DNA of 34,644 bases, taken from the NCBI GenBank assembly GCA_029261815.1, contig JAJDAQ010000011.1, forward strand, positions 1 to 34,644. The letters run 5' to 3'. The position numbers were made by a program, and so were the translations under genes. The number at the start of each line of letters is the position of its first letter. Position 1 is the stretch's first letter. The notes beneath the pieces are model-generated. The model saw nothing but the letters and a program-made list of their open reading frames with translations. It was not told the origin of the DNA and did not search any database. The DNA is from Deltaproteobacteria bacterium. Lineage in GTDB: Bacteria > Myxococcota_A > UBA9160 > UBA6930. Positions 21,185 to 29,866 of this stretch are shown here, piece after piece.

Positions 21185-22918
21185 TCAGTTCTTCGGGACC
21201 TGCAGCTCTTGTCCCGGGTGGATGCGATGGCGATTCCGGATGCCATTCAGCGAGGCAATGCGACCGGCCGATGTGCCATGACGGCGCGCGATGCTGTCCA
21301 GCGTGTCACCACGGCGCACCGTGTACGTGCCCGAAGGGTTGGAGGTCGTCGAGCCCGGCATCTTCAGGAGCTGGCCGACCTGTAGGCTGCGCGGGTTGGC
21401 CACGCCGTTTTCGGCCGCGAGGGCGGTCACGCCGACACCGAATCGCCGGGCGATGGCGTCCAACGAGTCGCCGCGGCGCACGCGGTACAAGCCGTCTTGG
21501 GGGCGGCTCGACGGTGCAGCCGGCGGCGCTGCGCGGCGGCCGCTTCGCCCATTGATGGGAAGCTCGAGGACCTGACCGATCCGAATCCGGTGCGCACTCC
21601 GGAGGCCGTTCAGGGCAACGATCTCGCTCGCACGGACGCCGTGCCGTCGAGCGATGCCGCCGACGGTGTCGCCGCGCCGGACCTTGTAGCGGACGTCGCG
21701 GATCTGTTGCGCAAACATCTCGCTCGCCGGCACCGAGGCGAGCACGACGCGCGCAGCACCACGCATCGGATCGCGCGGGACCCGGAGCGGATAGTCCTTC
21801 GGAACGTACTTCTGGTTCGCCCAGACCGCGTCGCCCAGGGCCGGGTTGGCTTCACGGAGCGCCTTGACGGTGACGCCGAACGCCTGGCCGAGCGCGGCGG
21901 GTCGATAGTAATGCTGCAGCGCCACGATCTCGGGGTCTTCGCGCGGGTCCTTTCGGACCGGACCGAAGTGTCCCGCGATGTCCGAGTTGATGTCGGAAGC
22001 CGCCAGGAACGAGGCATAGAAGTTTCGCGAGGCGAAGCCAAAGGTCCGGCTCTTGTACTTCTCGACGATGACGCCGATGTCCTTGGTGCCGAGGCGTTTG
22101 GCGGCTCGCGCCATGCCCGCGATGCCGTGGTTGTAGCCCGTCAATGCGAGCGGCCATGAGTCCACGCGTTGATGGTTCTTCTTCAGCAACTGCGCGGCAG
22201 CGACGGTGGCGATGAACGGGTCGTTGCGCTCGTCGACGACGGCATCGACACGCATGAAGATACGCCCGGTCGATCGCGTGAACTGCCAGATCCCCGAAGC
22301 GCCGACGTGTGAGCGCGCGTTTGGATTGAAGGAGGATTCGACGTGGGGCAGGGCAACGAGTTCTTCGGGAAGTCCTTCGCGCCGCAGCACCTCACGGATG
22401 TGCTTTTCCCAGCGACCCATCCGCACGACGCCCTCGCGGAAGCGATTGGCTTGTCCGAGTTGGAAGCGGATGCGTCCTGCGGCGGCGCGGAGCGTGGCGT
22501 TGGAGACGCCTTCCGGGAACATGCCGAGGATGCGTGCCTCCTCGGCCGTCAACCCGGTTCGTTTTCCCTGGGCCAGCCGATTCAAGATCGTCTTGTAGGG
22601 CGCGCGCTGCTTTTGGAGCCAGCGATCCCGCGCGCGGCGACTGAGCCCGCCGGGCAACTCGACGGCTTCGTACACCACACCGAGGTAGCGGGAGTCATGA
22701 AGGAAGCCGCCGGTCGTGTTGACCTCGGTGTAGACGCGCTTCCAGAACGTTACGGCGGGCTCGAGGGACGCCGGCCGAGGGAAGTCTTCCGGCGCCGCGA
22801 ATGCGACCGTCGGGAGCACCATCGCGAGCGCGACCCACAGGCCCAAAGCGGGGCCCGCAAGGCGGAGGCAGCGGAACGGGACGTGAATTCGCAATTGGCA
22901 CCTCTTCCGCTCACCCAT
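21185..22918 (-). CDS. mltD: MltD-like membrane-bound lytic murein transglycosylase with three LysM domains
   Basis: A 577-aa protein with a signal sequence (about 17-42, AFAA at the end). The SLT/goose-lysozyme-like catalytic domain spans about 165-330, with catalytic Glu194 in PHVESSFNPNA and GASGIWQFTRSTGR. Three LysM peptidoglycan-binding repeats follow at about 410-454, 478-521 and 532-575 (RYKVRRGDT, LYRVRRGDS, TYTVRRGDT). It cleaves peptidoglycan to give 1,6-anhydromuropeptides during wall growth. Start choice: the ATG at 22918 has no Shine-Dalgarno, whereas a TTG at 22894 has AGAGG 6 nt upstream, so the protein may be 8 residues shorter. The lipobox of E. coli MltD is not obvious. Confidence 0.92.
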   Translation of the reverse strand: MGERKRCQLRIHVPFRCLRLAGPALGLWVALAMVLPTVAFAAPEDFPRPASLEPAVTFWKRVYTEVNTTGGFLHDSRYLGVVYEAVELPGGLSRRARDRWLQKQRAPYKTILNRLAQGKRTGLTAEEARILGMFPEGVSNATLRAAAGRIRFQLGQANRFREGVVRMGRWEKHIREVLRREGLPEELVALPHVESSFNPNARSHVGASGIWQFTRSTGRIFMRVDAVVDERNDPFIATVAAAQLLKKNHQRVDSWPLALTGYNHGIAGMARAAKRLGTKDIGVIVEKYKSRTFGFASRNFYASFLAASDINSDIAGHFGPVRKDPREDPEIVALQHYYRPAALGQAFGVTVKALREANPALGDAVWANQKYVPKDYPLRVPRDPMRGAARVVLASVPASEMFAQQIRDVRYKVRRGDTVGGIARRHGVRASEIVALNGLRSAHRIRIGQVLELPINGRSGRRAAPPAAPSSRPQDGLYRVRRGDSLDAIARRFGVGVTALAAENGVANPRSLQVGQLLKMPGSTTSNPSGTYTVRRGDTLDSIARRHGTSAGRIASLNGIRNRHRIHPGQELQVPKN

Positions 22919-22931
22919 CGGAAGGTTTGTC

Positions 22932-22944
22932 CGTCAAGTTGACG
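22932..22944. promoter_or_regulatory. Perfect 6-1-6 palindrome before the mltD-like gene
   Basis: CGTCAA, G, TTGACG lies 14 nt upstream of the mltD-like ATG. The TTGACG half is a -35-like box on either strand, but no -10 follows at the right spacing before the start, so it is more likely an operator. The same TTGACG half-site occurs in the repeats before ParA-CBM48. Confidence 0.35.
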
Positions 22945-23107
22945 CAGGTTTTCGGCAACGAAGCGGCTGTCCGACTCCGACAATGGCCCCGCGGGGTGTG
23001 TCATTGCCCCGTAAATCGTACATCGTGCCTGACCGCACGAGTTGCTCGAAAGTGGGAACTCGCCCACGCCGTTTCGGTTCCCGCATTCCAGGGATGGGCC
23101 GCGACGG

Positions 23108-24619
23108 CTACTTCTTGCGGCCCTTCTTCCGAGAGGCGCGGGCGTTCTTCCGCTTGTTCTTCGACTGCTTGCGCAGCTTGGCCTGGTTCGCCCGGCGCAT
23201 CTGCCGGCTGCCCCCGCCGTCCATCATCATCGAAGGATCGAAGCCGCCGGGCATGCCCGCGCCGGCGAGATTGCCCATTCCCGGAATCTTGGAGAGCAGG
23301 CCGCCAGCGCCCCCGCCGCCGAGTTGGCTCATCATCTGGCGCATCTGCCGGAAGCGGCCCACCAGGTCGAGGACTTCGCGGGGGTTTCGTCCGCTTCCCC
23401 CGGCGATGCGCTGGGCTCGGCTCTTGTCGATGACTTCGGGGTCGCGGCGCTCACCCTTTGTCATCGATTGGATCATGGCTTCGACCTTGATCATCTCGCG
23501 CTCGTCCACCTGGTCGGCCATGTCGCCGAACATGGGCAGCTTGCCCATGACCTCCTTGAGTGGCCCCATCTTCTGGATGGTCTTGAGCTGCGTCAGCAGG
23601 TCTTCCATCGTGAACTGGCCCTTGAGGATGCGCTCGGCGTCTTCCTCGGCCTGTTGCGTGTCGACGACTTCCTCGAAGTCCTTCACGAGGCCGACGATGT
23701 CGCCCATGCCGAGGATGCGGGACGCCAGGCCTTCTGGGCGGAACTCTTCGAGCCGGTCGACGGTTTCGCCCGTTCCGAGGAACTTGATCGGGACGCCGGT
23801 GACCGCCTTCACGGCAAGCGCGGCGCCGCCGCGCGAGTCGCCATCGATCTTGGTCATCACGAGGCCACTGAGATCGATGCGTTCAGCAAAGGCACCCGCG
23901 ACGTTGACGGCGTCTCGGCCCATCAGCGCATCACACACGAGCAGCTTGTTCGCCGGGGAGGTCACCCGCTCAATGGCCTCGAGTTCGACCATCAGGTCGT
24001 CGTCGACGGCCAGACGGCCGGCGGTGTCGTAGATGATGGCGTCGTAGCCACCGTCGCGGGCGAGTTCCTTTGCACGCGCGCAGATGTCGGGGGGCTGCTC
24101 GCCTTCGGCGCCACGATGAACGCGGACGTCGATCGATTGGCCCAACTGTTCGAGCTGATCGGCGGCGGCGGGCCGGTAGATGTCGGCGGCGACCAACAGC
24201 GGCCTCCGGCCCTGTTTCTTGAGGTGTCGCGCCAGTTTGGCCGCGATGGTCGTCTTGCCGACGCCCTGAAGCCCCAACAGCATGATGGACGTCGTTCCGT
24301 CGGCCGATGCCAGATCAGGATCTACGGGGCCCATCAGGGCCGTCAGCTCTTCCTCGCAGACCGCGATGAAGTGTTGGCCGGGCGTGACCTTGTGGACCTG
24401 CCCCGAGGCGTCCTTGACCCGCGTCTCCACTTTCTCGCCGAGTGCCCGCTCCTTGACCCGGGCCAGGAAGTCCTTGACCACCTGGAAGTCGACGTCGGCT
24501 TCCAGGAGCGAGGTCCGGACGTCGCGGAGCGCTTCGTCGACGTTGTCTTCGGACAGCGCGCGCACGCCGGCTAGCCGTTCGCGTGCGCCCTTGAATCCGC
24601 GTGTCAGGGTCTCGAGCAT
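23108..24619 (-). CDS. ffh: Signal recognition particle GTPase Ffh
   Basis: A 503-aa protein with the N-domain (1-90, LLEADVDFQVVKDF), the G-domain with GLQGVGKTT (116-124), DTAGRL (198-203), TKIDGD (256-261) and GTGE, and a Met-rich M-domain from about 300 (MGPLKEVMGKLP, RRMRRANQ-like region). The C-terminus is extended and very basic (KRKNARASRKKGRKK), with a Gly/Met-rich stretch before it, slightly longer than the usual 450 aa. It binds signal sequences with 4.5S RNA (not found here) and docks to FtsY for membrane insertion. The ATG at 24619 follows TATGTT by 8 nt with no Shine-Dalgarno, which looks leaderless. Confidence 0.96.
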   Translation of the reverse strand: MLETLTRGFKGARERLAGVRALSEDNVDEALRDVRTSLLEADVDFQVVKDFLARVKERALGEKVETRVKDASGQVHKVTPGQHFIAVCEEELTALMGPVDPDLASADGTTSIMLLGLQGVGKTTIAAKLARHLKKQGRRPLLVAADIYRPAAADQLEQLGQSIDVRVHRGAEGEQPPDICARAKELARDGGYDAIIYDTAGRLAVDDDLMVELEAIERVTSPANKLLVCDALMGRDAVNVAGAFAERIDLSGLVMTKIDGDSRGGAALAVKAVTGVPIKFLGTGETVDRLEEFRPEGLASRILGMGDIVGLVKDFEEVVDTQQAEEDAERILKGQFTMEDLLTQLKTIQKMGPLKEVMGKLPMFGDMADQVDEREMIKVEAMIQSMTKGERRDPEVIDKSRAQRIAGGSGRNPREVLDLVGRFRQMRQMMSQLGGGGAGGLLSKIPGMGNLAGAGMPGGFDPSMMMDGGGSRQMRRANQAKLRKQSKNKRKNARASRKKGRKK

Positions 24620-24626
24620 GGCGAGG

Positions 24627-24632
24627 GAACAT
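24627..24632 (-). promoter_or_regulatory. -10-like element before ffh
   Basis: TATGTT on the minus strand begins 13 nt before the ffh ATG, so transcription would start almost at the ATG. No Shine-Dalgarno is present in between. Confidence 0.45.
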
Positions 24633-24652
24633 AGGGGAGCGCCGGACCCGGA

Positions 24653-24677
24653 TCGAGGCGGTATGATTCCGCCTCGA
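24653..24677 (+). promoter_or_regulatory. Inverted repeat with -10 element in its loop, before the biotinyl carrier gene
   Basis: Arms TCGAGGCGG (24653-24661) and CCGCCTCGA (24669-24677) flank TATGATT, whose TATGAT is close to the -10 consensus. Transcription would start near 24674, giving a leader of about 24 nt with GGGAGCGG before the ATG at 24698. The arms are placed so that a bound dimer would block the promoter. It lies between divergent ffh and carrier genes. Confidence 0.5.
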
Positions 24678-24697
24678 ATCGCCACGGGAGCGGACGC

Positions 24698-24913
24698 ATG
24701 CCGACCGACGTTGAAGCCGAGATCACGGGAAATGTCTGGAAGATCGAACTCCAACCAGGAGTCAGCGTCGAGGAAGAGGATGTCATCATGATCCTCGAAT
24801 CGATGAAGATGGAGATTCCGGTCGAAGCGCCGTGCGCGGGCAAGCTCATCGAGATCAAGGTCTCCGAAGGGGACAACGTCGAAGAGGGACACGTCCTCGC
24901 CGTGATCGAGTGA
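24698..24913 (+). CDS. Biotin/lipoyl carrier protein (standalone biotinyl domain)
   Basis: A 71-aa protein consisting of one biotinyl-type domain. The attachment motif is ESMKMEIPVEAP, with Lys37 as the modified residue; the Met-Lys-Met form indicates biotin rather than lipoate. Typical of single-domain carriers for acyl-CoA carboxylases; the carboxylase and transferase are not adjacent. It has GGGAGCGG 3-10 nt upstream and is followed by an acetyltransferase after 7 nt, so they are probably co-transcribed. It would carry carboxyl groups in fatty-acid or branched-chain acyl-CoA metabolism. Confidence 0.93.
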   Translation: MPTDVEAEITGNVWKIELQPGVSVEEEDVIMILESMKMEIPVEAPCAGKLIEIKVSEGDNVEEGHVLAVIE

Positions 24914-24920
24914 CGCCCCC

Positions 24921-25766
24921 ATGAGCCGGCTGCGCGTACGTGCGCTGGGACCGGTGGACCGTGCTGAAGCACTGGCGCACCTCGAACGCGCGCCGCGGCT
25001 CAACCTTCACCTGATCGATCAGGTGCTGCGGTTGGGCGCACCGCTGCAGCGCGGCGAGCCGCGGGGCGAGATCGTCGGAGCCTGGGGCGACCAGGGACTG
25101 GTCGCCGTGCTGTCGCTGCAGCCCACGGTGGTCCTCGACGCTTCGGTCGACCCGTCCGCGGTCGAGGCGTTTCTCCCGTACCTGAGCGGTGTGCACGCGG
25201 GGTTGCTGAAGAGCACGGAAGACGTGGTCGAGCCAGTCTGGGAATGGCTCGAGGCGCGCGGGCGCAAAGCCCTGCTCGATCGCATCGAGACGGCCTACGC
25301 GCTCGAACCGGGGCAACTCCAGCCGGTCGCGCCGACCCCCGGATTGAGTTTCCGCCGAGCGCGACTCGGGGACCTCGACGCACTGGTGGTCGCCTCCCGG
25401 GAGAGTCTGCTCGAAGAGGACCGCCCCGATCCTTCTCGCCACGATCCCGCAGGCTTTCGCCGATGGGTGCGCAGTCGGATATCGCGGGCCATCGTGGGGG
25501 AGCGCCACGGAACCCTGGTCTTCGTAGGCTATGCCGATGTCCGCTGTCCGCGGGGGTGGCTGCTCCAGGGCATCTACACCTGGCGAGATGCACGCCAGGA
25601 AGGCATTGCCACCGCCGGTGTCGCCGAACTCTGCCGTGTGGCGTTCGAGGCCGGCACCGCAGACGTTCAGCTGGCCGTGGTCGAGGGCAATGAGCCCGCA
25701 GAGCGTCTTTACGCGCGGTTGGGCTTTGCGTCGTTTGCGCGGCTTCGCACGCTGCTGTTCGGCTGA
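24921..25766 (+). CDS. GNAT-family N-acetyltransferase
   Basis: A 281-aa protein. The N-terminal half (1-135) is a degenerate domain of the kind seen in some two-part acetyltransferases (DUF4081-like). The C-terminal half is GNAT: motif A LLQGIYTWRDARQEGIATAG (214-233) with the CoA-binding ARQEGIA loop, and VEGNEPAERLYARLGF (254-269). It transfers an acetyl group from acetyl-CoA to an unknown amine. It follows the biotinyl carrier after 7 nt. There is no clear Shine-Dalgarno of its own. Confidence 0.83.
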   Translation: MSRLRVRALGPVDRAEALAHLERAPRLNLHLIDQVLRLGAPLQRGEPRGEIVGAWGDQGLVAVLSLQPTVVLDASVDPSAVEAFLPYLSGVHAGLLKSTEDVVEPVWEWLEARGRKALLDRIETAYALEPGQLQPVAPTPGLSFRRARLGDLDALVVASRESLLEEDRPDPSRHDPAGFRRWVRSRISRAIVGERHGTLVFVGYADVRCPRGWLLQGIYTWRDARQEGIATAGVAELCRVAFEAGTADVQLAVVEGNEPAERLYARLGFASFARLRTLLFG

Positions 25767-25794
25767 GATTCAGGGCCAGCGCGGCGGGCGGTGC

Positions 25795-25800
25795 TAGCCT
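25795..25800 (+). promoter_or_regulatory. Extended -10 (TGC-TAGCCT) before the SDR dehydrogenase gene
   Basis: TGCTAGCCT (25792-25800) is an extended -10 element. Start would be near 25807, giving a leader of about 32 nt that contains AGGAGAAG (25827-25834) 7 nt before the ATG. Here the CTAG promoter is coupled to a normal ribosome site rather than a leaderless start. Confidence 0.45.
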
Positions 25801-25838
25801 GCGCCCCTTCGATCCCTCAACGAATCAGGAGAAGTTTC

Positions 25839-26696
25839 ATGGGTCTGCTCGACGGTAAGGTGGCGCTCGTCACCGGTGCAGGTGGTGGTCTCGGTCGCGA
25901 ACACGCGCTCGCTCTCGCCAAGGAAGGCGCGAAGGTCGTCGTCAACGACCTGGGAGGCTCACGGGACGGGAGCGGCGGTGGCTCCGCATCGATGGCGGAC
26001 CAGGTCGCGGACGAGATCCGCGCGCTCGGCGCTGAAGCGGCAACCAACTACGACAGTGTGGCGACCGTGGAGGGTGGCGACGCGATCGTGCAGTCGGCGA
26101 TCGACGCGTTCGGCAAGCTGGATATCTGCGTCAACAACGCCGGGATCCTGCGCGACAAGACGTTGTCGAAGACCACCGAGGATCTGTGGGATCCGGTCAT
26201 CGACGTCCACCTGAAGGGCACCTATGCGGTGTCGCGCCCGGCATTCAACCACATGAAGGAGCGCGGCGAGGGCGGTGTCATCATCAACACGTCGTCAACG
26301 TCGGGTCTGAACGGGAATTTCGGGCAGGCGAACTACGGCGCGGCGAAGGCTGGCATCGCGGGCTTCACCCGTTGCATGGCCCTCGAGGGCCAACGTCACG
26401 GCATTCGATGCTTCATCCTCGCGCCTGTGGCATTCACGCGGCTTACCGACGATCTCCCCGGTTTCGACCGCGAAGGGATGGCCGAGCGGGTTGCGCCCGG
26501 TCTCGTGTCCCCGCTGGTCGTCTATCTCGCGAGCGACCTCTCGGGTGAGTCCACGAACAAGACGTTCTACGTGGGCGGCGGACGCATCGCAGAGATGCGT
26601 GTCGTCACTGCAGAAGGCGTGACCAAAACGGACGACGGGGGGCTCTGGACCGCGGAAGAAATCGCGGCCAAGATGCCCGAAATCGTCCTCGACTAA
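25839..26696 (+). CDS. SDR dehydrogenase, (3R)-hydroxyacyl-CoA dehydrogenase-like
   Basis: A 285-aa classical SDR close to the N-terminal domain of HSD17B4/MFE-2 (peroxisomal-type multifunctional enzyme): VTGAGGGLGREHAL (11-24), VVVNDLGG (33-40), NNAGILRD, the catalytic Ser152/153, Tyr166 and Lys170 (YGAAK). These residues all fit an active enzyme. It likely oxidises 3-hydroxyacyl-CoA using NAD+, in fatty-acid degradation or side-chain beta-oxidation. It has AGGAG 7 nt upstream of the ATG at 25839; the frame extends upstream but the family starts at MGLLDGKVALVTG. The C-terminal tail (EGVTKTDDGGLW) is typical of this subgroup. Confidence 0.9.
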   Translation: MGLLDGKVALVTGAGGGLGREHALALAKEGAKVVVNDLGGSRDGSGGGSASMADQVADEIRALGAEAATNYDSVATVEGGDAIVQSAIDAFGKLDICVNNAGILRDKTLSKTTEDLWDPVIDVHLKGTYAVSRPAFNHMKERGEGGVIINTSSTSGLNGNFGQANYGAAKAGIAGFTRCMALEGQRHGIRCFILAPVAFTRLTDDLPGFDREGMAERVAPGLVSPLVVYLASDLSGESTNKTFYVGGGRIAEMRVVTAEGVTKTDDGGLWTAEEIAAKMPEIVLD

Positions 26697-26749
26697 CGAG
26701 CAGTCTGCCGCGGGTCGCGCGGTCCGCCGACGAATCGAGCCGGCCACGG

Positions 26750-26766
26750 ACCTGGGAACTCCAGGT
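26750..26766. terminator. Small hairpin between the SDR and plsB genes
   Basis: ACCTGG, GAACT, CCAGGT forms a 6-bp stem with a 5-nt loop in the 151-nt gap after the SDR gene. No T-run follows, so it is only a weak terminator candidate. Nothing else coding is seen in this gap. Confidence 0.25.
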
Positions 26767-26832
26767 GCGTGGTCGGTTTCGCGTCTCGGCGCAGCGGCCG
26801 GTCCGGCCCCGGGTGCCTCTGGCTGATTGTGT

Positions 26833-26838
26833 GATACT
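26833..26838 (+). promoter_or_regulatory. Extended -10-like element before plsB
   Basis: TG-T-GATACT gives an extended -10. GATACT begins 15 nt before the ATG at 26848 and the intervening bases contain no Shine-Dalgarno, so the transcript would have a leader of a few nt or none. Confidence 0.45.
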
Positions 26839-26847
26839 CCCCGCACG

Positions 26848-29463
26848 ATGAACGCCGAAGCCCCGCCGACCGCCCCGCGCCCGGGGGCCCGCCTTGCCGC
26901 GCCCGAGGTGGCCGACCCGAAGTCGGCGATGGTGCCGCGCTTCAACTGGTTCTTCCGTGGCTTCGCGCGCCGGTACTTTCGACACTTCGACTTCGACGAT
27001 GCGACCGTGAGTCGGCTGCGCGCACACGAGGACCGCGGCGCCGTGGTCTATGTCATGCGCTACGCGAGCCGGCTCGACTACTTCCTGTTCAACACCTTGT
27101 TCGAACGCGAAGGACTCAGGCTCTCGGCCTTCGCGAATGGCTTGTCGTTCTACTACTACCAACCGTTCCTGGCGGGAATGAAGAAGTGGTTCCAGCGCCG
27201 CCGGCTCTCCCGCAAGGTCCGGGCCGAGTCCGACCAGGCCGAGGCATTGGATTCAGTGCGACGTGTCGCGGAATCCGGCGAGTCGATGTTCTTGTTCCTG
27301 CGCACCGGCCGCACGCGCTCGTTGCTCGGGGGTCGCGAAGTCGCGATTGAACAGGGCCGTCGGGAGCAGCGGCTGCTCGATTCCCTCATCGAAGCGGCGG
27401 GTGAGCACGGGCGCGAGGTTTCGTTCCTGCCCGTCGCGCTTTTCTGGCGCAAGGGGCCTCGAACGCATCGGCGCTTCCTGAACCTCAACTACGGCCAGGC
27501 CGCGCGACCGACGGATCTGGCCAAGGTGTCGTCGTTCCTGCTCGCGTACCGCAGCCTCGCGATCAAGGTGGGCGAGGCGATCGTCCTTTCGGATTTCGCC
27601 CGCAAGCGGCCGGACGCCGACGTCCCGGCCGTTTCGCGGCAGCTCCGCCGGAACATCCTGCAGTTCCTGCAGCGCGAGGAACGGGTCGTCGAGGGGCCGA
27701 ATCTGCGCCCGCGGCACAAAGTGCGCGACGCGGTCATGGGCGACCCGAACGTGGTCGCGGCCATCCAGGCACTCGCGGACCGACACGGCTCGGTCGAAGC
27801 GGCGCGTGCCCAGGCGGAGAAGATGTTCCGCGAGATCGCGGCCAACATGAACCCGACCACGCTGGCGATCCTCGCGGCGGCCGTCGGCTGGATCTTCAAG
27901 AAACTGTTCGCCGGCGTCGAAGTCCGAGGGCTCGACCGGATGGCCGAACTCGCGAAGCGGACGCCAGTCGTGATGGTGCCGAGCCATCGCTCCTACTTCG
28001 ACTTCCTGTTGTTGTCGTGGCTGCTGTACCAGAACTACGTGATCCCGCCTCACATCGCCGCGCGTGAGAACATGGCATTCGGTCCGTTCGGGTTGTTGTT
28101 CCGTGGTGTCGGTGCATTCTTCCTGCGCAAGTCGTTCGACGACGAACTCTACAAGGCCGTTTTTCGAGGTTATGTCTCCTACCTGGTCCACGAGGGGTTC
28201 CCCCAGGAGTTCTTCATCGAGGGAGGTCGTTCTCGAACGGGGAAGAGTCTGGCGCCCCGGATGGGAATGCTGAATTGGAACATCCAAGGCTTTGTCGATA
28301 GCGGCCGCCGTGAGCTCTACTTCGTGCCGGTGGCGATTACCTACGAACGCCTGGTGGAAGAGGGCGCCATGGTTTCCGAGGCCTCGGGCGAGGCGAAGCA
28401 GGAGGAAAGCATGCTCGGCCTGATGCGCGCGGGCAGGCTGCTTCGGCGCCGCTTCGGCGCGGTCTTCATCAACTTCGGAGAGCCCGTTTCGCTGGCGCGA
28501 GAACTCGCGGGTCGACGCGAGCTTTTCGAAGGCGAAGAAACCGAAGAGCGCCGCGAGTTCACGGAACGGCTCGGCAATGATCTGGTCGAGCGGATCAACT
28601 GGTCGATGGTCGCGAACACGACGTCGGTGGCCGCTTGTGCCCTTCTGGGCGAGCAACGCCGCGGGCTGTATCGCGCAGAACTCCTCGGGCGAATGCGTGA
28701 GATCGTCGAGTTGCTTCGGATGCAGGATGTCCAGCTGACGCCGGCGCTCGAGCGAGACGAGCCCGACTTCAGCGAATCGATCGAGTTCCTGCTGCGCTCG
28801 GGCCTGATCTCGCGGGAGGACGAGGCCGGGAAGGAGATCCTCTACTACGACGAGAGTCAGTGGCGTGCGCTCGACGTGTATCGGAACGTGTTGCTCCACT
28901 ACGTCGCCGCGCCGAGCTGGATGGCCCGCGAGCTGCTTTCCGGCACGACGCGCACGGCTCTCCACGAGGATCTCGGATTCTGGCTCGAACTCTTCTATGA
29001 GGAGTTGTTCGCCCCCCAGGCGCTGCTGCGGGCCGCGCACTTCGACGGATTCCTGGATCACTTCGTCGCGATCGGAGCCGTGGAGCGCGACGGAGACCGC
29101 CTTCGGCCCACTGCGAGCGGTCGCGCCGCGCTTTCGTTCCTGGCGGAGCAGACGCGGGGCCTCGTGGAGGGCTACCTGGCCGTTCTTGCTGCGATCGACG
29201 AGATCGAGGGCGATATCGGCGGCAAGGACCTGGAGAAGTCGATCGAGGGGCATGTGCGTCGGCTTCAGCTCGTCGGTGAGATGCGGCGCCCGGAAGCCTG
29301 GAACCCGGTCGGGCTCCCGGCGATGCTGGCGCTCCTCCAAAGCAGGGGCTGGGTGACGCGGGTTCCCGGAGAGGGCCGCGAGAAACGCTATGCGCCAGGG
29401 CCGGCAGCCGCGGAGATTCCTGGACTTCGGGCCAAGCTGGCGGGGGCTCTGGCCGCCGGGTAG
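26848..29463 (+). CDS. plsB: Glycerol-3-phosphate 1-O-acyltransferase PlsB
   Basis: An 871-aa protein, length similar to E. coli PlsB (about 800). The acyltransferase block I is [15 protein letters not shown] with His380 and Asp385 (HX4D), and block III is [11 protein letters not shown] (457-466); VINFGEP-like block IV follows. An N-terminal half (about 60-200) has a degenerate HX4D-like region (RYASRLDYF, 71-79) as in PlsB N-terminal domains. It makes lysophosphatidic acid from glycerol-3-P and acyl donors at the inner membrane, the first step of phospholipid synthesis. I chose the ATG at 26848; an upstream in-frame ATG at 26827 is less likely because the -10-like hexamer lies after it. Confidence 0.94.
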   Translation: MNAEAPPTAPRPGARLAAPEVADPKSAMVPRFNWFFRGFARRYFRHFDFDDATVSRLRAHEDRGAVVYVMRYASRLDYFLFNTLFEREGLRLSAFANGLSFYYYQPFLAGMKKWFQRRRLSRKVRAESDQAEALDSVRRVAESGESMFLFLRTGRTRSLLGGREVAIEQGRREQRLLDSLIEAAGEHGREVSFLPVALFWRKGPRTHRRFLNLNYGQAARPTDLAKVSSFLLAYRSLAIKVGEAIVLSDFARKRPDADVPAVSRQLRRNILQFLQREERVVEGPNLRPRHKVRDAVMGDPNVVAAIQALADRHGSVEAARAQAEKMFREIAANMNPTTLAILAAAVGWIFKKLFAGVEVRGLDRMAELAKRTPVVMVPSHRSYFDFLLLSWLLYQNYVIPPHIAARENMAFGPFGLLFRGVGAFFLRKSFDDELYKAVFRGYVSYLVHEGFPQEFFIEGGRSRTGKSLAPRMGMLNWNIQGFVDSGRRELYFVPVAITYERLVEEGAMVSEASGEAKQEESMLGLMRAGRLLRRRFGAVFINFGEPVSLARELAGRRELFEGEETEERREFTERLGNDLVERINWSMVANTTSVAACALLGEQRRGLYRAELLGRMREIVELLRMQDVQLTPALERDEPDFSESIEFLLRSGLISREDEAGKEILYYDESQWRALDVYRNVLLHYVAAPSWMARELLSGTTRTALHEDLGFWLELFYEELFAPQALLRAAHFDGFLDHFVAIGAVERDGDRLRPTASGRAALSFLAEQTRGLVEGYLAVLAAIDEIEGDIGGKDLEKSIEGHVRRLQLVGEMRRPEAWNPVGLPAMLALLQSRGWVTRVPGEGREKRYAPGPAAAEIPGLRAKLAGALAAG

Positions 29464-29466
29464 GGT
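29461..29466 (+). promoter_or_regulatory. -10-like element overlapping the plsB stop, before hisI
   Basis: TAGGGT, whose TAG is the plsB stop codon, begins 16 nt before the hisI ATG at 29477. No Shine-Dalgarno is present. hisI may have its own near-leaderless transcript or depend on read-through from plsB. Confidence 0.35.
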
Positions 29467-29476
29467 CTCCCGCCCG

Positions 29477-29866
29477 ATGGCTCAAGACACTCCCTCTCCC
29501 GATTTCGACAAGCGCGGCGGCCTCCTGACGGCGATCGCACAGGACCACTCCAGCGGTGAGATCCTGATGGTCGCCTACATGAACGAAGAGGCGTTTCAGA
29601 AGACGCTCGAACTCGGCGAGGTGGTCTACTGGAGCACCTCGCGCAACGAGCTCTGGCACAAGGGCGAGAGCAGCGGCAACACGCAGACGCTCAAGGAACT
29701 CCGCATCGACTGCGACGGTGATGCCGTCCTGTTGAAGGTGGAGCAGAAGGGCGATGCCGCTTGCCATACCGGGCGTCGGAGTTGTTTCTCGTGGAAGCCC
29801 GAGGATGGAAGCTGGCAGGACGTCGGAGAGATGGTCTTCGACCCGAAAGAGGTCTACGGGAAATGA
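29477..29866 (+). CDS. hisI: Phosphoribosyl-AMP cyclohydrolase
   Basis: A 129-aa monofunctional His[21 protein letters not shown] (51-70) and the metal site (Asp78, Asp80, Asp82 in DCDGD) are present, with zinc ligands Cys96 and Cys103 around CHTGRRSCF. It opens the purine ring of PR-AMP in histidine synthesis (third step). There is no fused HisE domain. It overlaps hisG by 4 nt (ATGA), although the two enzymes act at different early steps. No other his genes are in the window. Confidence 0.95.
   Translation: MAQDTPSPDFDKRGGLLTAIAQDHSSGEILMVAYMNEEAFQKTLELGEVVYWSTSRNELWHKGESSGNTQTLKELRIDCDGDAVLLKVEQKGDAACHTGRRSCFSWKPEDGSWQDVGEMVFDPKEVYGK

Noticed and set aside
23042-24574. Plus-strand open frame opposite ffh
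   Set aside because: ffh on the minus strand has all GTPase motifs; the opposite frame is His/Asp/Leu-rich noise.
27253-29340. Very long minus-strand open frame (about 695 codons) opposite plsB
   Set aside because: plsB has both acyltransferase blocks; the antisense frame has typical shadow composition (Arg/Gln/His/Glu-rich) and no motifs.
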